Below, in pieces: positions 1 through 5,254 of a DNA stretch of 5,726 bases. This stretch comes from Candidatus Pullichristensenella stercoripullorum. Its GTDB lineage: Bacteria > Bacillota > Clostridia > Christensenellales > Aristaeellaceae. Made by a program: the position numbers and the translations under genes. The stretch spans positions 1 through 5,726 of the forward strand of contig DVGE01000082.1 in assembly GCA_018712885.1 (NCBI GenBank), read 5' to 3'. Every line of letters starts with the position of its first letter. Position 1 is the first letter of the stretch. The notes beneath the pieces were generated by a model that saw only the letters and a program-made list of their open reading frames with translations, did no database searches and was not told the DNA's origin.

Positions 1-16
1 CATTGCGGCGCTTATT

Positions 17-105
17 TGGCGGAAGCGGTGGGATTCGAACCCACGTGCCCTCTCGGACAACCGCATTTCGAGTGCGGCTCGTTACGACCACTTCGATACG
101 CTTCC
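17..105 (-). tRNA. tRNA-Ser (anticodon CGA)
   Basis: Read on the minus strand, it folds as a class II tRNA. The acceptor GGAAGCG pairs with CGCTTCC, followed by G73 and an encoded CCA (plus 17-19). The anticodon arm is CCGCA-CTCGAAA-TGCGG, giving anticodon CGA (reads UCG). A long variable arm, TGTCC-GAGA-GGGCA, is the serine hallmark, and the T arm is GTGGG-TTCGAAT-CCCAC. It is the last tRNA of the operon inside the window and is separated from tRNA-Cys by an unusually long 57-nt spacer. Confidence 0.97.
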
Positions 106-122
106 AAAAAGGGGATTTGCGG

Positions 123-160
123 GGAACAGGACAACCCGGATGCACGGATTGCCCTGTTCC
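123..160 (-). other. Strong hairpin in the tRNA-Cys/tRNA-Ser spacer
   Basis: In the transcribed (minus) sense this spacer folds into a 15-bp stem with two G-U pairs and an 8-nt loop. The arms begin GGAACAGGGCAATCC and end GGGTTGTCCTGTTCC. A run of five T (plus 106-110) comes 12 nt after the stem, directly before tRNA-Ser. The U-run is too far from the stem for a standard intrinsic terminator. An attenuator or an RNA-processing signal inside the tRNA precursor is possible but not shown. Confidence 0.6.
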
Positions 161-162
161 AA

Positions 163-237
163 TGGAGGTGCCACCCGGATTTGAACCGGGGAATGAAGGT
201 TTTGCAGACCTTTGCCTTACCACTTGGCTATGGCACC
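163..237 (-). tRNA. tRNA-Cys (anticodon GCA)
   Basis: On the minus strand the acceptor GGTGCCA pairs with TGGCACC. U73, the cysteine discriminator identity base, follows, then an encoded CCA. The anticodon arm is AAGGT-CTGCAAA-ACCTT, giving GCA. The T arm is CCCGG-TTCAAAT-CCGGG. It lies 9 nt after tRNA-Gly in the operon. Confidence 0.97.
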
Positions 238-246
238 AAATAAAAA

Positions 247-322
247 TGGAGCGGTAGACGAGACTCGGACTCGCGACCTCCACCTTGGCAAGGTGGCGCT
301 CTACCAACTGAGCTACTACCGC
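247..322 (-). tRNA. tRNA-Gly (anticodon GCC), with C55
   Basis: On the minus strand the acceptor GCGGTAG pairs with CTACCGC, followed by U73 and an encoded CCA. The anticodon arm is CCACC-TTGCCAA-GGTGG, giving GCC. The D arm GCTCAGTTGGTAGAGC keeps G18G19. The T loop reads TCCGAGT instead of TTCGAGT, so position 55 (plus 268) is C rather than the near-universal U/pseudouridine. All stems are intact, so it is probably functional. Only one nucleotide separates it from tRNA-Phe. Confidence 0.95.
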
Positions 323-323
323 A

Positions 324-399
324 TGGTGCCTTGGGGCGGAGTTGAACCACCGACACGTAGATTTTCAGTCTACTGCTCTACCAGCTGAGCTACCAAGGC
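324..399 (-). tRNA. tRNA-Phe (anticodon GAA)
   Basis: On the minus strand the acceptor GCCTTGG pairs with CCAAGGC, followed by A73 and an encoded CCA. The anticodon arm is GTAGA-CTGAAAA-TCTAC, giving GAA. The T arm is GGTGG-TTCAACT-CCGCC. Starting at GCCTTGG rather than one base earlier is what places A73 and CCA correctly. Confidence 0.97.
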
Positions 400-402
400 A
401 TT

Positions 403-479
403 TGGCGATCCGGAAGGGGCTCGAACCCTCGACCTCCAGCGTGACAGGCTGGCATTCTAACCAACTGAACTACCGGACC
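403..479 (-). tRNA. tRNA-Asp (anticodon GTC)
   Basis: On the minus strand the acceptor GGTCCGG pairs with CCGGATC (one G-U pair), followed by G73, the aspartate identity base, and an encoded CCA. The anticodon arm is CCAGC-CTGTCAC-GCTGG, giving GTC. The T arm is GAGGG-TTCGAGC-CCCTT. It is three nucleotides upstream of tRNA-Phe in the transcript. Confidence 0.97.
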
Positions 480-483
480 ATTT

Positions 484-559
484 TGGTGGGAACAACAGGG
501 CTCGAACCTGTGACCCCTTGCTTGTAAGGCAAGTGCTCTCCCAACTGAGCTATGCTCCC
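484..559 (-). tRNA. tRNA-Val (anticodon TAC)
   Basis: On the minus strand the acceptor GGGAGCA pairs with TGTTCCC (one G-U pair), followed by A73 and an encoded CCA. The anticodon arm is CTTGC-CTTACAA-GCAAG, giving UAC. The T arm is ACAGG-TTCGAGC-CCTGT. It is the first gene of the tRNA operon, about 36 nt from the predicted transcription start. Confidence 0.97.
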
Positions 560-601
560 ACAGGCTTCCCTGCGTCTGCCGCTCTCGCGGCGACATTTGG
601 T

Positions 602-630
602 ATCATATCACATAGCGGCCTCTTTGTCAA
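602..630 (-). promoter_or_regulatory. Sigma-A promoter of the tRNA operon
   Basis: On the minus strand, TTGACA (plus 625-630) is separated by exactly 17 nt from TATGAT (plus 602-607), a near-perfect housekeeping promoter as expected for stable RNA. The predicted start is near 595. Apart from this promoter, the stretch 560-699 shows no gene. Confidence 0.9.
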
Positions 631-699
631 TAGGAAGGGGCTGAATTCACAGGAATTTTTCTGTTTTCGCCCGCATACCGCGCGCGGCCGCGGCGCTGG

Positions 700-924
700 T
701 CAGAGAAAGAGCTGGCGGCCCTTCCGGTCGACCAACAGATCCAGCGAAAGGCCCAGCGCTTCGGCGAGGCGGACGAGCGTTTCCAGATCCACGCGGTGCT
801 CGCCGCGCTCGATCCGGCCGTAAAGCGCCGGAGAGATGCCGACAGATCCCGCCAGGCGCTCTTGCGTGAAGCAGTATTCCTCGCGCCGCTCGCGCAGTAT
901 CTGTCCCATGCGCACATAGTCCAT
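700..924 (-). CDS. XRE-family helix-turn-helix regulator, 74 aa
   Basis: A small cytoplasmic DNA-binding protein consisting of essentially one Cro/C1-type HTH domain. Residues 7-16 form helix 1. The core runs from TQERLAGSVGIS (20-31) through ALYGRIERGEHRVDLETLVRLAEALG (33-58), the usual XRE pattern in which the recognition helix is followed by IERGEH. It ends LDLLVDRKGRQLFL, with no effector or dimerisation domain, so autoregulation or regulation of the divergent neighbour is plausible but inferred. The start at 924 is supported by GAGGTGA a few bases upstream. It is divergent to the tandem-HTH gene and is transcribed toward the tRNA operon promoter, with no convincing terminator in between. 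Its target cannot be told from the sequence. Confidence 0.85.
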   Translation of the reverse strand: MDYVRMGQILRERREEYCFTQERLAGSVGISPALYGRIERGEHRVDLETLVRLAEALGLSLDLLVDRKGRQLFL

Positions 925-942
925 GCGATCACCTCATACAAC

Positions 943-971
943 AGAATAGCTCAATAAATAATATCTGTCAA
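943..971 (-). promoter_or_regulatory. Promoter of the 74-aa XRE regulator
   Basis: On the minus strand, TTGACA (plus 966-971) and TATTCT (plus 943-948) are spaced by 17 nt. The predicted start near 936 leaves a leader of only about 12 nt holding the GAGGT ribosome binding site. The element fills the short divergent region between the two HTH genes. On the plus strand a TAATAT (959-964) lies in its spacer but lacks a good -35 partner. Confidence 0.8.
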
Positions 972-987
972 GCCTCTTTATGAAAAG

Positions 988-1008
988 ATGTCCTAGAGGT
1001 GAGGACAT
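988..1008 (+). promoter_or_regulatory. Inverted repeat over RBS and start of the tandem-HTH gene
   Basis: A perfect 7-bp inverted repeat, ATGTCCT-N7-AGGACAT, covers the ribosome binding region (GAGGTGAGG, 996-1004) and the first two bases of the start codon at 1007. It could be an operator for either HTH protein, or an mRNA hairpin that limits ribosome access. The sequence alone does not decide between these. Confidence 0.5.
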
Positions 1009-1450
1009 GGGCAACCTTCGTGCGCTGCGACGAAAAAAGGGGTTGACACAAGCAGCCCTGGCGGAACAGGCAGGTGCGTCGCAAACGCGCATCTCTGCAC
1101 ATGAGCTTGGCAAACGCCCGTTGACGATGCGCCAACTCCTCGCCATCGCTGTATGCTTAAAGACCAGCGTAGATCATTTGCTCGACCGCACGGATGTGGA
1201 AGAACCGTACCCTTGCGGCGACGGACACGGCGGGAACCTGAGGCGCATCCGGGAAAAGCGTCATTTGACGCAGATCGGCGTACAAATGCGCGTCGGCATC
1301 AATCAAAGCGCCATCAGCCAATACGAGACAGGCGGCGAACTGCCAACGATACAAAACATCATCCTTCTCGCCGACCTCTTCCACGTCAGCACCGACTTCC
1401 TGCTCGACCGCACGGACGTGGAAGAGCCGTACCCGCCGAAAAAGCAATGA
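1007..1450 (+). CDS. Tandem double-HTH (XRE-XRE) DNA-binding protein, 147 aa
   Basis: Two Cro/C1-type HTH domains are fused head to tail. Unit 1 is residues 3-69 (GLTQAALAEQAGASQTRIS, then ELGKR) and unit 2 is residues 77-143 (HLTQIGVQMRVGINQSAIS, then YETGGE). They align without gaps at a 74-residue offset with 30 of 67 positions identical. The last 12 residues of each unit, LLDRTDVEEPYP, are identical. VSxDxLLxRTD tails are common in Firmicute XRE regulators. There is no effector or enzymatic domain. A covalently linked pair could bind two half-sites as a monomer, which is inference. The start at 1007 was preferred over the in-frame ATG at 980 because GAGGTGAGG lies just upstream and the first HTH begins at residue 3. 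It is divergent from the 74-aa XRE gene and convergent with glyS. Confidence 0.88.
   Translation: MGNLRALRRKKGLTQAALAEQAGASQTRISAHELGKRPLTMRQLLAIAVCLKTSVDHLLDRTDVEEPYPCGDGHGGNLRRIREKRHLTQIGVQMRVGINQSAISQYETGGELPTIQNIILLADLFHVSTDFLLDRTDVEEPYPPKKQ
1179..1434 (+). repeat. Direct repeat inside the double-HTH gene
   Basis: The 34-nt segment 1179-1212 recurs at 1401-1434 with only two differences, both synonymous third-codon positions (GAT/GAC and GAA/GAG). The spacing is 222 bp, exactly 74 codons. It encodes LLDRTDVEEPYP plus flanking bases. The remaining 55 aligned residues of the two units are only about one third identical, so this tail is conserved far beyond the rest of the duplication. Confidence 0.9.
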
Positions 1451-1481
1451 GAATGGCCGGGCCGCGTGATAAACAGATGAG

Positions 1482-1513
1482 AAGGCCGCCTCCACGCGCG
1501 TGGGGGCGGCCTT
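1482..1513 (+). terminator. Hairpin terminator between convergent genes
   Basis: AAGGCCGCC (1482-1490) pairs with GGCGGCCTT (1505-1513). The stem continues through a T-G wobble and CCAC/GTGG to a GCGC loop, about 14 bp in all. On the plus strand it ends in TTGTTT, a modest U-tract 32 nt after the stop of the double-HTH gene. On the minus strand it lies 18 nt past the glyS stop and is followed by a T-rich stretch, so it may serve both genes. Confidence 0.75.
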
Positions 1514-1530
1514 GTTTGCATGGGCGCTGT

Positions 1531-2910
1531 TTAGAAAGCAATCTTTTCCTCGATGTACTTAACCAGTTCGTCGATGGCCACGACGTCCTGCTTCATGGTG
1601 TCGCGGTCGCGCACAGTGACCTTGCCGGTCTCCAGCGTGTCGAAATCGACGGTCACGCACAGGGGCGTGCCGGCCTCGTCCTGACGGCGGTAGCGCTTGC
1701 CGATGGAGCCGGTCTCGTCGTACTCGACCATGAAGTGCTTGGACAAAAGCGCGTAGACCTCGCGGGCCTTGTCGCCCAATTTGTTCTTCTGCAGCGGCAG
1801 CACGGCGGCCTTGTAGGGCGCGAGCGCCGGGTGCAGGTGCAAAACGGTGCGCACGTCGCCGCCCTCCAGCTCCTCTTCATCGTAGGCGTCGCAGAGGAAG
1901 GCCAGCACGAGGCGCTCGACGCCCACGGACGGCTCCACGCAGTAGGGGATGAACTTCTCGTTGGTGGTGGGGTCGAGGTATTCCATGGACTTGCCGGAAT
2001 GCTCCATGTGCTGCTTGAGGTCGTAGTCTGTGCGGTCGGCCACGCCCCACAACTCGCCCCAGCCGAAGGGGAAGAGGTATTCGAAGTCCGTGGTGGCCTT
2101 GGAGTAGAAGGCCAGCTTGTCCTTCTCGTGGTCGCGCAGGCGGAGATTTTCCTCCTTCATGCCCAGAGAGAGCAGCCAGTCGCGGCAGAAGGAACGCCAG
2201 TAATCGAACCACTGCAGATCCTCGCCGGGCTTGCAGAAGAACTCCAGCTCCATCTGCTCAAACTCGCGCACGCGGAAGATGAAGTTGCCGGGCGTGATCT
2301 CGTTGCGGAAGGACTTGCCGATCTGGCAGATGCCGGCGGGCAGCTTCTTGCGCGTGGTGCGCATGGCGTTGAGGAAATTGACGAAGATGCCCTGCGCGGT
2401 CTCGGGGCGCAGGTAGATCTCCGCGGCGGAATCCTCGTTGACGCCCTGATGGGTCTTGAACATGAGGTTGAACTGGCGGATGCCGGTGAAGTCCTTCTTG
2501 CCGCACACGGGGCAGACGATGTCATGCTCGGCGATGTAGGTCTCGAGCTGTTCGTTCGTCCAGCCGTCGCCGGTCTCCTTGCCGCCGGTGAAGTCCTCGA
2601 TGAGCTTGTCGGCGCGGAAGCGGGCCTTGCAGGCTTTGCAGTCCATCAGCGGATCGTTGAAGCCGCCGACGTGACCGGAAGCCACCCAGACCTCGCGGTT
2701 CATCAGAATGGCGCAGTCCAGCCCCGTATTGTAGGGACATTCCTGCACGAACTTCTTCCACCAGGCGCGCTTGATGTTGTTTTTGTACTCCACGCCCAGG
2801 GGGCCAAAGTCCCAGGTGTTGGCCAGGCCGCCGTAGATTTCCGAACCGGCAAAAATGTAGCCGCGGTTTTTGCACAGCGCGACCAGCTTGTCCATTGTCA
2901 GCTTCGCCAT
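1531..2910 (-). CDS. glyS: Glycine--tRNA ligase, single-chain dimeric type, 459 aa
   Basis: Charges tRNA-Gly with glycine using ATP, in the cytoplasm. This is the class II alpha-2 form, not the tetrameric glyQ/glyS form. The N-terminal catalytic core contains SEIYGGLANTWDFGPLG (23-39), YLRPETAQGIF (166-176), motif 2 with FRNE (201-204) and REFEQMELEFF (215-225), and motif 3 with SVGVER (328-333). The anticodon-binding domain runs from about 355 to the end (LAPYKAAVLPL; RYRRQDEAGTPLCVTVD). Two cysteine pairs, C91/C94 and C133/C136, may form a zinc site in the insertion; this is inferred. Length matches the usual ~460 aa. The ATG at 2910 is chosen because GAGGG lies 7 nt upstream; an ATG two codons earlier is only 1 nt from that site. 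It has its own promoter and ends facing a shared terminator. Confidence 0.97.
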   Translation of the reverse strand: MAKLTMDKLVALCKNRGYIFAGSEIYGGLANTWDFGPLGVEYKNNIKRAWWKKFVQECPYNTGLDCAILMNREVWVASGHVGGFNDPLMDCKACKARFRADKLIEDFTGGKETGDGWTNEQLETYIAEHDIVCPVCGKKDFTGIRQFNLMFKTHQGVNEDSAAEIYLRPETAQGIFVNFLNAMRTTRKKLPAGICQIGKSFRNEITPGNFIFRVREFEQMELEFFCKPGEDLQWFDYWRSFCRDWLLSLGMKEENLRLRDHEKDKLAFYSKATTDFEYLFPFGWGELWGVADRTDYDLKQHMEHSGKSMEYLDPTTNEKFIPYCVEPSVGVERLVLAFLCDAYDEEELEGGDVRTVLHLHPALAPYKAAVLPLQKNKLGDKAREVYALLSKHFMVEYDETGSIGKRYRRQDEAGTPLCVTVDFDTLETGKVTVRDRDTMKQDVVAIDELVKYIEEKIAF

Positions 2911-2945
2911 ATCCATACCCTCTTTTTCGATTGCGATGTGGTACA

Positions 2946-2974
2946 AGCATAGCAGATTTGCCGGAAAACTGCAA
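2946..2974 (-). promoter_or_regulatory. Promoter of glyS
   Basis: On the minus strand, TTGCAG (plus 2969-2974) and TATGCT (plus 2946-2951) have a 17-nt spacer. The predicted start near 2939 gives a leader of about 29 nt containing the GAGGG site (plus 2918-2922). There is no room for a T-box leader. The full gap 2911-3021 holds nothing else recognisable, and no clear terminator for the upstream membrane-protein gene. Confidence 0.75.
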
Positions 2975-3021
2975 CGCCGGAATGTAAATTCGCGCGATAT
3001 TTCGTCGGGGAAAGCGTCATT

Positions 3022-3415
3022 TTATAGATGCTCCCAGAACCAGCCGATGTTGATGGCGGTGAAAGCCACGGCAATGACGCACAGCGCCAGCGCGGCCGTG
3101 GCGTAGCGCAGGCGCCTGACGCGGCCATAGACGCCGAGGGGAATGCCCACGAGGGCAAAAAGGCACGGCATGCTTATCCAGTACGATTCCACGATCATTT
3201 CCGCACCAGGCATCCTGCGCCCGCGCCAGAGGACGGCGACGGCGAACAGGCTCCAGAACGTGTAGAGCATCGCCAGTACGCCCATCGTCAAAGCCAGCGT
3301 GCCCAGAGCGCTTTCCCGTAGGCCGCCCTTCAGCGCCATGCCGCACGCGCCGCAAAAGCACGCGCCCTCCGGGGCGGGATGGCCGCAGCGGGGGCAGGGG
3401 GGTGGTATTTTCCAT
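3022..3415 (-). CDS. Zinc-ribbon small membrane protein, apparent frameshift near start
   Basis: A small integral membrane protein of unknown role. The main frame, open back to a stop at 3442-3444, encodes a four-cysteine zinc ribbon (CPRCG, then CFCGACG) immediately followed by about three TM segments (SALGTLALTMGVLAMLYTFW; YWISMPCLFALVGIPLGVYG; YATAALALCVIAVAFTAINI). That frame has no usable ATG, GTG or TTG before the ribbon. The only well-placed start is the ATG at 3413-3415, with GGAGG 7 nt upstream, and it is in a different frame. Removing one C from the C6 run (plus 3397-3402) joins them into MENTTPCPRCG..., about 130 aa. The ATG at 3339 would give a 105-aa protein (3022-3339) but it cuts off the ribbon and lacks an RBS. 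Sequencing or assembly error, a real mutation, or +1 frameshifting at CCC-C could all explain this. Confidence 0.75.
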
Positions 3416-3435
3416 AAAATCGCCTCCCGGGGTCT

Positions 3436-3464
3436 ACTGTATCACAAAGAAATATACCCGTCAA
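3436..3464 (-). promoter_or_regulatory. Promoter of the zinc-ribbon membrane gene
   Basis: On the minus strand, TTGACG (plus 3459-3464) and TACAGT (plus 3436-3441) are 17 nt apart. A TG one base before the -10 makes it an extended -10 element. The predicted start near 3429 lies just ahead of GGAGG (plus 3423-3427). This supports translation beginning at the ATG at 3415. Confidence 0.7.
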
Positions 3465-3477
3465 CACTTCAACCAAA

Positions 3478-3501
3478 AACCGTGCGACCCGCCCGGCCGT
3501 C
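3478..3501 (+). promoter_or_regulatory. Candidate ECF-type promoter of the sigma operon
   Basis: AAC (3478-3480), preceded by four A, is followed after 17 nt by CGTC (3498-3501). This resembles the AAC / CGTC signatures of Firmicute ECF sigma promoters such as those of the SigX/SigW type. It would start transcription near 3508, about 29 nt before the sigma gene. Autoregulation is common in this family. The match is short and the region is GC-rich, so confidence is limited. No good housekeeping promoter is visible on the plus strand here. Confidence 0.4.
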
Positions 3502-3536
3502 TAACAGGTGACCGGTCAGAACGATGGAGGTGTCCC

Positions 3537-4004
3537 ATGACGAGCGAACAGTTTGCGCGGGAGATCGTCGCGCTCACCGATACGCTGTATCGCGTGAGCT
3601 ACTCGATCCTGCGTGAAGCGTGCGACCGCGAGGACGCGGTGCAGAGCTGTCTGGAAAAGGCGTGGAAAAAGCGCCGCGCGCTGCGCGACGAGCGCTATCT
3701 AAAGACGTGGCTGGTGCGCATACTCATCAACGAGTGCTATAACATCTGCCGCCGCCGCGCAAAGGAAGCGCCTGCGGAGATCCCCGAGCGCGCCGCCCCG
3801 CCGGGGGCGGACCCGGAGCTGCACGACGCGCTGATGCGTCTGCCGGAAGAGGCGCGCACGCCCATCGTGCTCCATTACATGGAGGGGTATACCATTCAGG
3901 AGATCGCCTCGGCCCTGCGCCTTGCGCAAGGGACGGTCAAGTCCCGCATGCGGCGCGGCCGGGAAATGCTGAAAAAACTGCTGTCTGAGGAGGAACTTTC
4001 GTGA
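3537..4004 (+). CDS. ECF-type RNA polymerase sigma factor, 155 aa
   Basis: An alternative sigma factor that directs RNA polymerase to a small regulon, typically released from a membrane anti-sigma factor by an envelope signal. Sigma region 2 spans about residues 6-74: DTLYRVSYSILR, then DREDAVQSCLEKAWKK, and YLKTWLVRILINECYNICRRR, the usual region-2 helix ending in basic residues. Sigma region 4 spans about 95-149: LMRLPEEARTPIVLHYMEGY, then TIQEIASALRLAQGTVKSRM, the DNA-binding HTH with the typical GTVKSR recognition helix. A proline/alanine linker joins them. The start at 3537 has GGAGG 6 nt upstream; the frame is open further upstream but that part is not sigma-like. The stop TGA overlaps the next gene's GTG by 4 nt, indicating translational coupling with the membrane partner. 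Confidence 0.95.
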   Translation: MTSEQFAREIVALTDTLYRVSYSILREACDREDAVQSCLEKAWKKRRALRDERYLKTWLVRILINECYNICRRRAKEAPAEIPERAAPPGADPELHDALMRLPEEARTPIVLHYMEGYTIQEIASALRLAQGTVKSRMRRGREMLKKLLSEEELS

Positions 4005-5176
4005 AGAAACGAGATCTTCGCGCGGCTTTCGGAAAGCCCGACGCGGACTTTGTCTCCTGCGTGCAGTATACGCTCCGCAGACTGCGCGAGGAGGAGGAAA
4101 GACCTGTGAAACGCAAATTGCGGCTGAGCGCGGCCATCGCCGTGGCCGCCTGCCTGATCGTCGCCACGGCGGCGTTCGCCGCCGCCAGCCATTGGGGACT
4201 GTTCGACTTCCTGGATCAGGGGAGAGACAGCGGCACACTGCCGGAAGCGGCGGAGATCGTCGCCACCGACCCGCCGCAGCAGGGCGGCGAGGGGGAACTG
4301 GCTTCCTTCAAGCTGCGCGAAGCCGTATACGACGGCGAATACGTCTACATGGTCGTGGACGCAACGCCCGCGGACGGTCTCTTGCTGCTCGGGCCGGGCC
4401 TGCTGCCGCCGGACGCGATGCGCGATCTGACCAAGAATGCCTCCGACGCCATGACCATCGGTGAATACGCCGGGGAAAACGGACTGCAAATGGCCATCGT
4501 GGGCATCAGCACAGCCGCGGCTGCGGAGGGCGTGGAAGACGCCATCACGAGCTTCGACTGGCGTCTGGAAGCGGACGGCACGCTGGTATTCATGCTCAGC
4601 GGCGATGCGCCGCGGGGCGCAGGCGACGCGTTTGAGACCACGCTTTTGTGCAGCGTGACGCCGCTCGTGTCCGCCGCCGAGGGCGAGGGCATCACCATGC
4701 AATATTTCGAGGAAGACGGAGAAGAGCCGGTCAGCAAATACATCGGCTACGACGTGGACGAAGCGCATATCCAGCGCAGCGAGCTTGCCTTTGCGCTCGC
4801 CGCCGCCGAGCCGTCCGAAGCGCGGGCATACGATGTGGACGCCGCGTACCCGGGCTGCGGCGTGCGCGTGGAGCGCGTGACCTTCGAGCCTTCGCCGATG
4901 GCGCTGTACTACGAGATACGCTTCGCCATCACCGACGAAGCGGCCTACGCCGCGACCGAGGACGGCGTGCAGTTTGAATTTCTCGACGCAAGCGGCGAAC
5001 GCCTGCCGGACGGCGCGACGATGAGCGGCCAGACCGCCGCGCAGGCGGACGGTTCCCTCGTGCAGAGCGGTTCGCTGTCCGCGCAGAGCGACCTTTCGCA
5101 GATCGCGGCGCTGCGCGCCTTCAACTGCTGGACGAAGGAGCGCTATGAGAGCCATGAACTGACGCTGGAGCCGTAA
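4001..5176 (+). CDS. Single-pass membrane protein, putative anti-sigma factor, 391 aa
   Basis: By position this is the partner of the ECF sigma factor. The GTG start overlaps the sigma stop (GTGA) and has GAGGAGG 7 nt upstream. The layout fits an anti-sigma factor: a charged cytoplasmic N-terminus (1-42), one TM helix (about 43-62, AAIAVAACLIVATAAFAAAS), then a roughly 325-residue extracellular part beginning HWGLFDFLDQ. The acidic, Ala-rich ectodomain is mostly beta-like (for example LREAVYDGEYVYMVVDATPA and MALYYEIRFAITDEA). It resembles the general build of DUF4179-type anti-sigma-like proteins in Clostridia, but I cannot confirm a family match. The cytoplasmic part is short for sigma binding and shows no zinc (HxxxCxxC) motif. 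A second possible start (GTG at 4106) would turn the TM into a signal peptide. Confidence 0.85.
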   Translation: MKKRDLRAAFGKPDADFVSCVQYTLRRLREEEERPVKRKLRLSAAIAVAACLIVATAAFAAASHWGLFDFLDQGRDSGTLPEAAEIVATDPPQQGGEGELASFKLREAVYDGEYVYMVVDATPADGLLLLGPGLLPPDAMRDLTKNASDAMTIGEYAGENGLQMAIVGISTAAAAEGVEDAITSFDWRLEADGTLVFMLSGDAPRGAGDAFETTLLCSVTPLVSAAEGEGITMQYFEEDGEEPVSKYIGYDVDEAHIQRSELAFALAAAEPSEARAYDVDAAYPGCGVRVERVTFEPSPMALYYEIRFAITDEAAYAATEDGVQFEFLDASGERLPDGATMSGQTAAQADGSLVQSGSLSAQSDLSQIAALRAFNCWTKERYESHELTLEP

Positions 5177-5197
5177 AACACAGCGGAACGACACATC

Positions 5198-5224
5198 GCG
5201 CGGCGGGAAACGCGCCCGCCGCGC
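5198..5224 (+). other. GC-rich intergenic hairpin
   Basis: GCGCGGCGGG (5198-5207) pairs perfectly with CCCGCCGCGC (5215-5224) around a 7-nt loop, 22 nt after the stop of the membrane protein. What follows is CCCACAAAACG, with no U-tract, so it is not a standard intrinsic terminator. It could be a partial terminator or an mRNA-stability element that sets the expression of the downstream gene apart. Confidence 0.6.
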
Positions 5225-5254
5225 CCCACAAAACGCGAAGAGGATTTTTAAGCG

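Noticed and set aside
3..596. Several short open frames on both strands across the tRNA cluster (for example 16-243, 342-527, 390-596)
   Set aside because: They are translations of tRNA genes (such as GFEPTCPLG-type peptides), a well-known source of false protein calls; no RBS or domain supports them.
980..1006. Upstream in-frame ATG for the double-HTH gene
   Set aside because: It has no RBS, adds MKRCPRGED ahead of the HTH, and overlaps the ribosome binding site of the better start at 1007.
560..1450. tRNA operon next to XRE regulators as a prophage or integrative-element boundary
   Set aside because: All tRNAs are intact, no partial tRNA duplicate, integrase or att-like repeat is seen, and the HTH genes lie on the promoter side, not at a tRNA 3' end.
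1153..2952. A 599-codon open frame antisense to glyS
   Set aside because: It results from GC-rich codon bias opposite a clearly real gene; the product is low-complexity (Leu/Val/Ala/Gly/His-rich) and matches no fold I recognise.
2986..3002. Palindrome TCGCGCGA with AT-rich flanks upstream of glyS
   Set aside because: Only 8 bp is perfect, the flanks do not pair next to it, and short CG palindromes are expected by chance in this DNA.
3017..3339. Continuation of the 3415 ATG frame through to 3017
   Set aside because: Beyond the C-run this frame is Arg/Pro/Gly-rich without domain signs, whereas the alternative frame has the zinc ribbon and TM helices.
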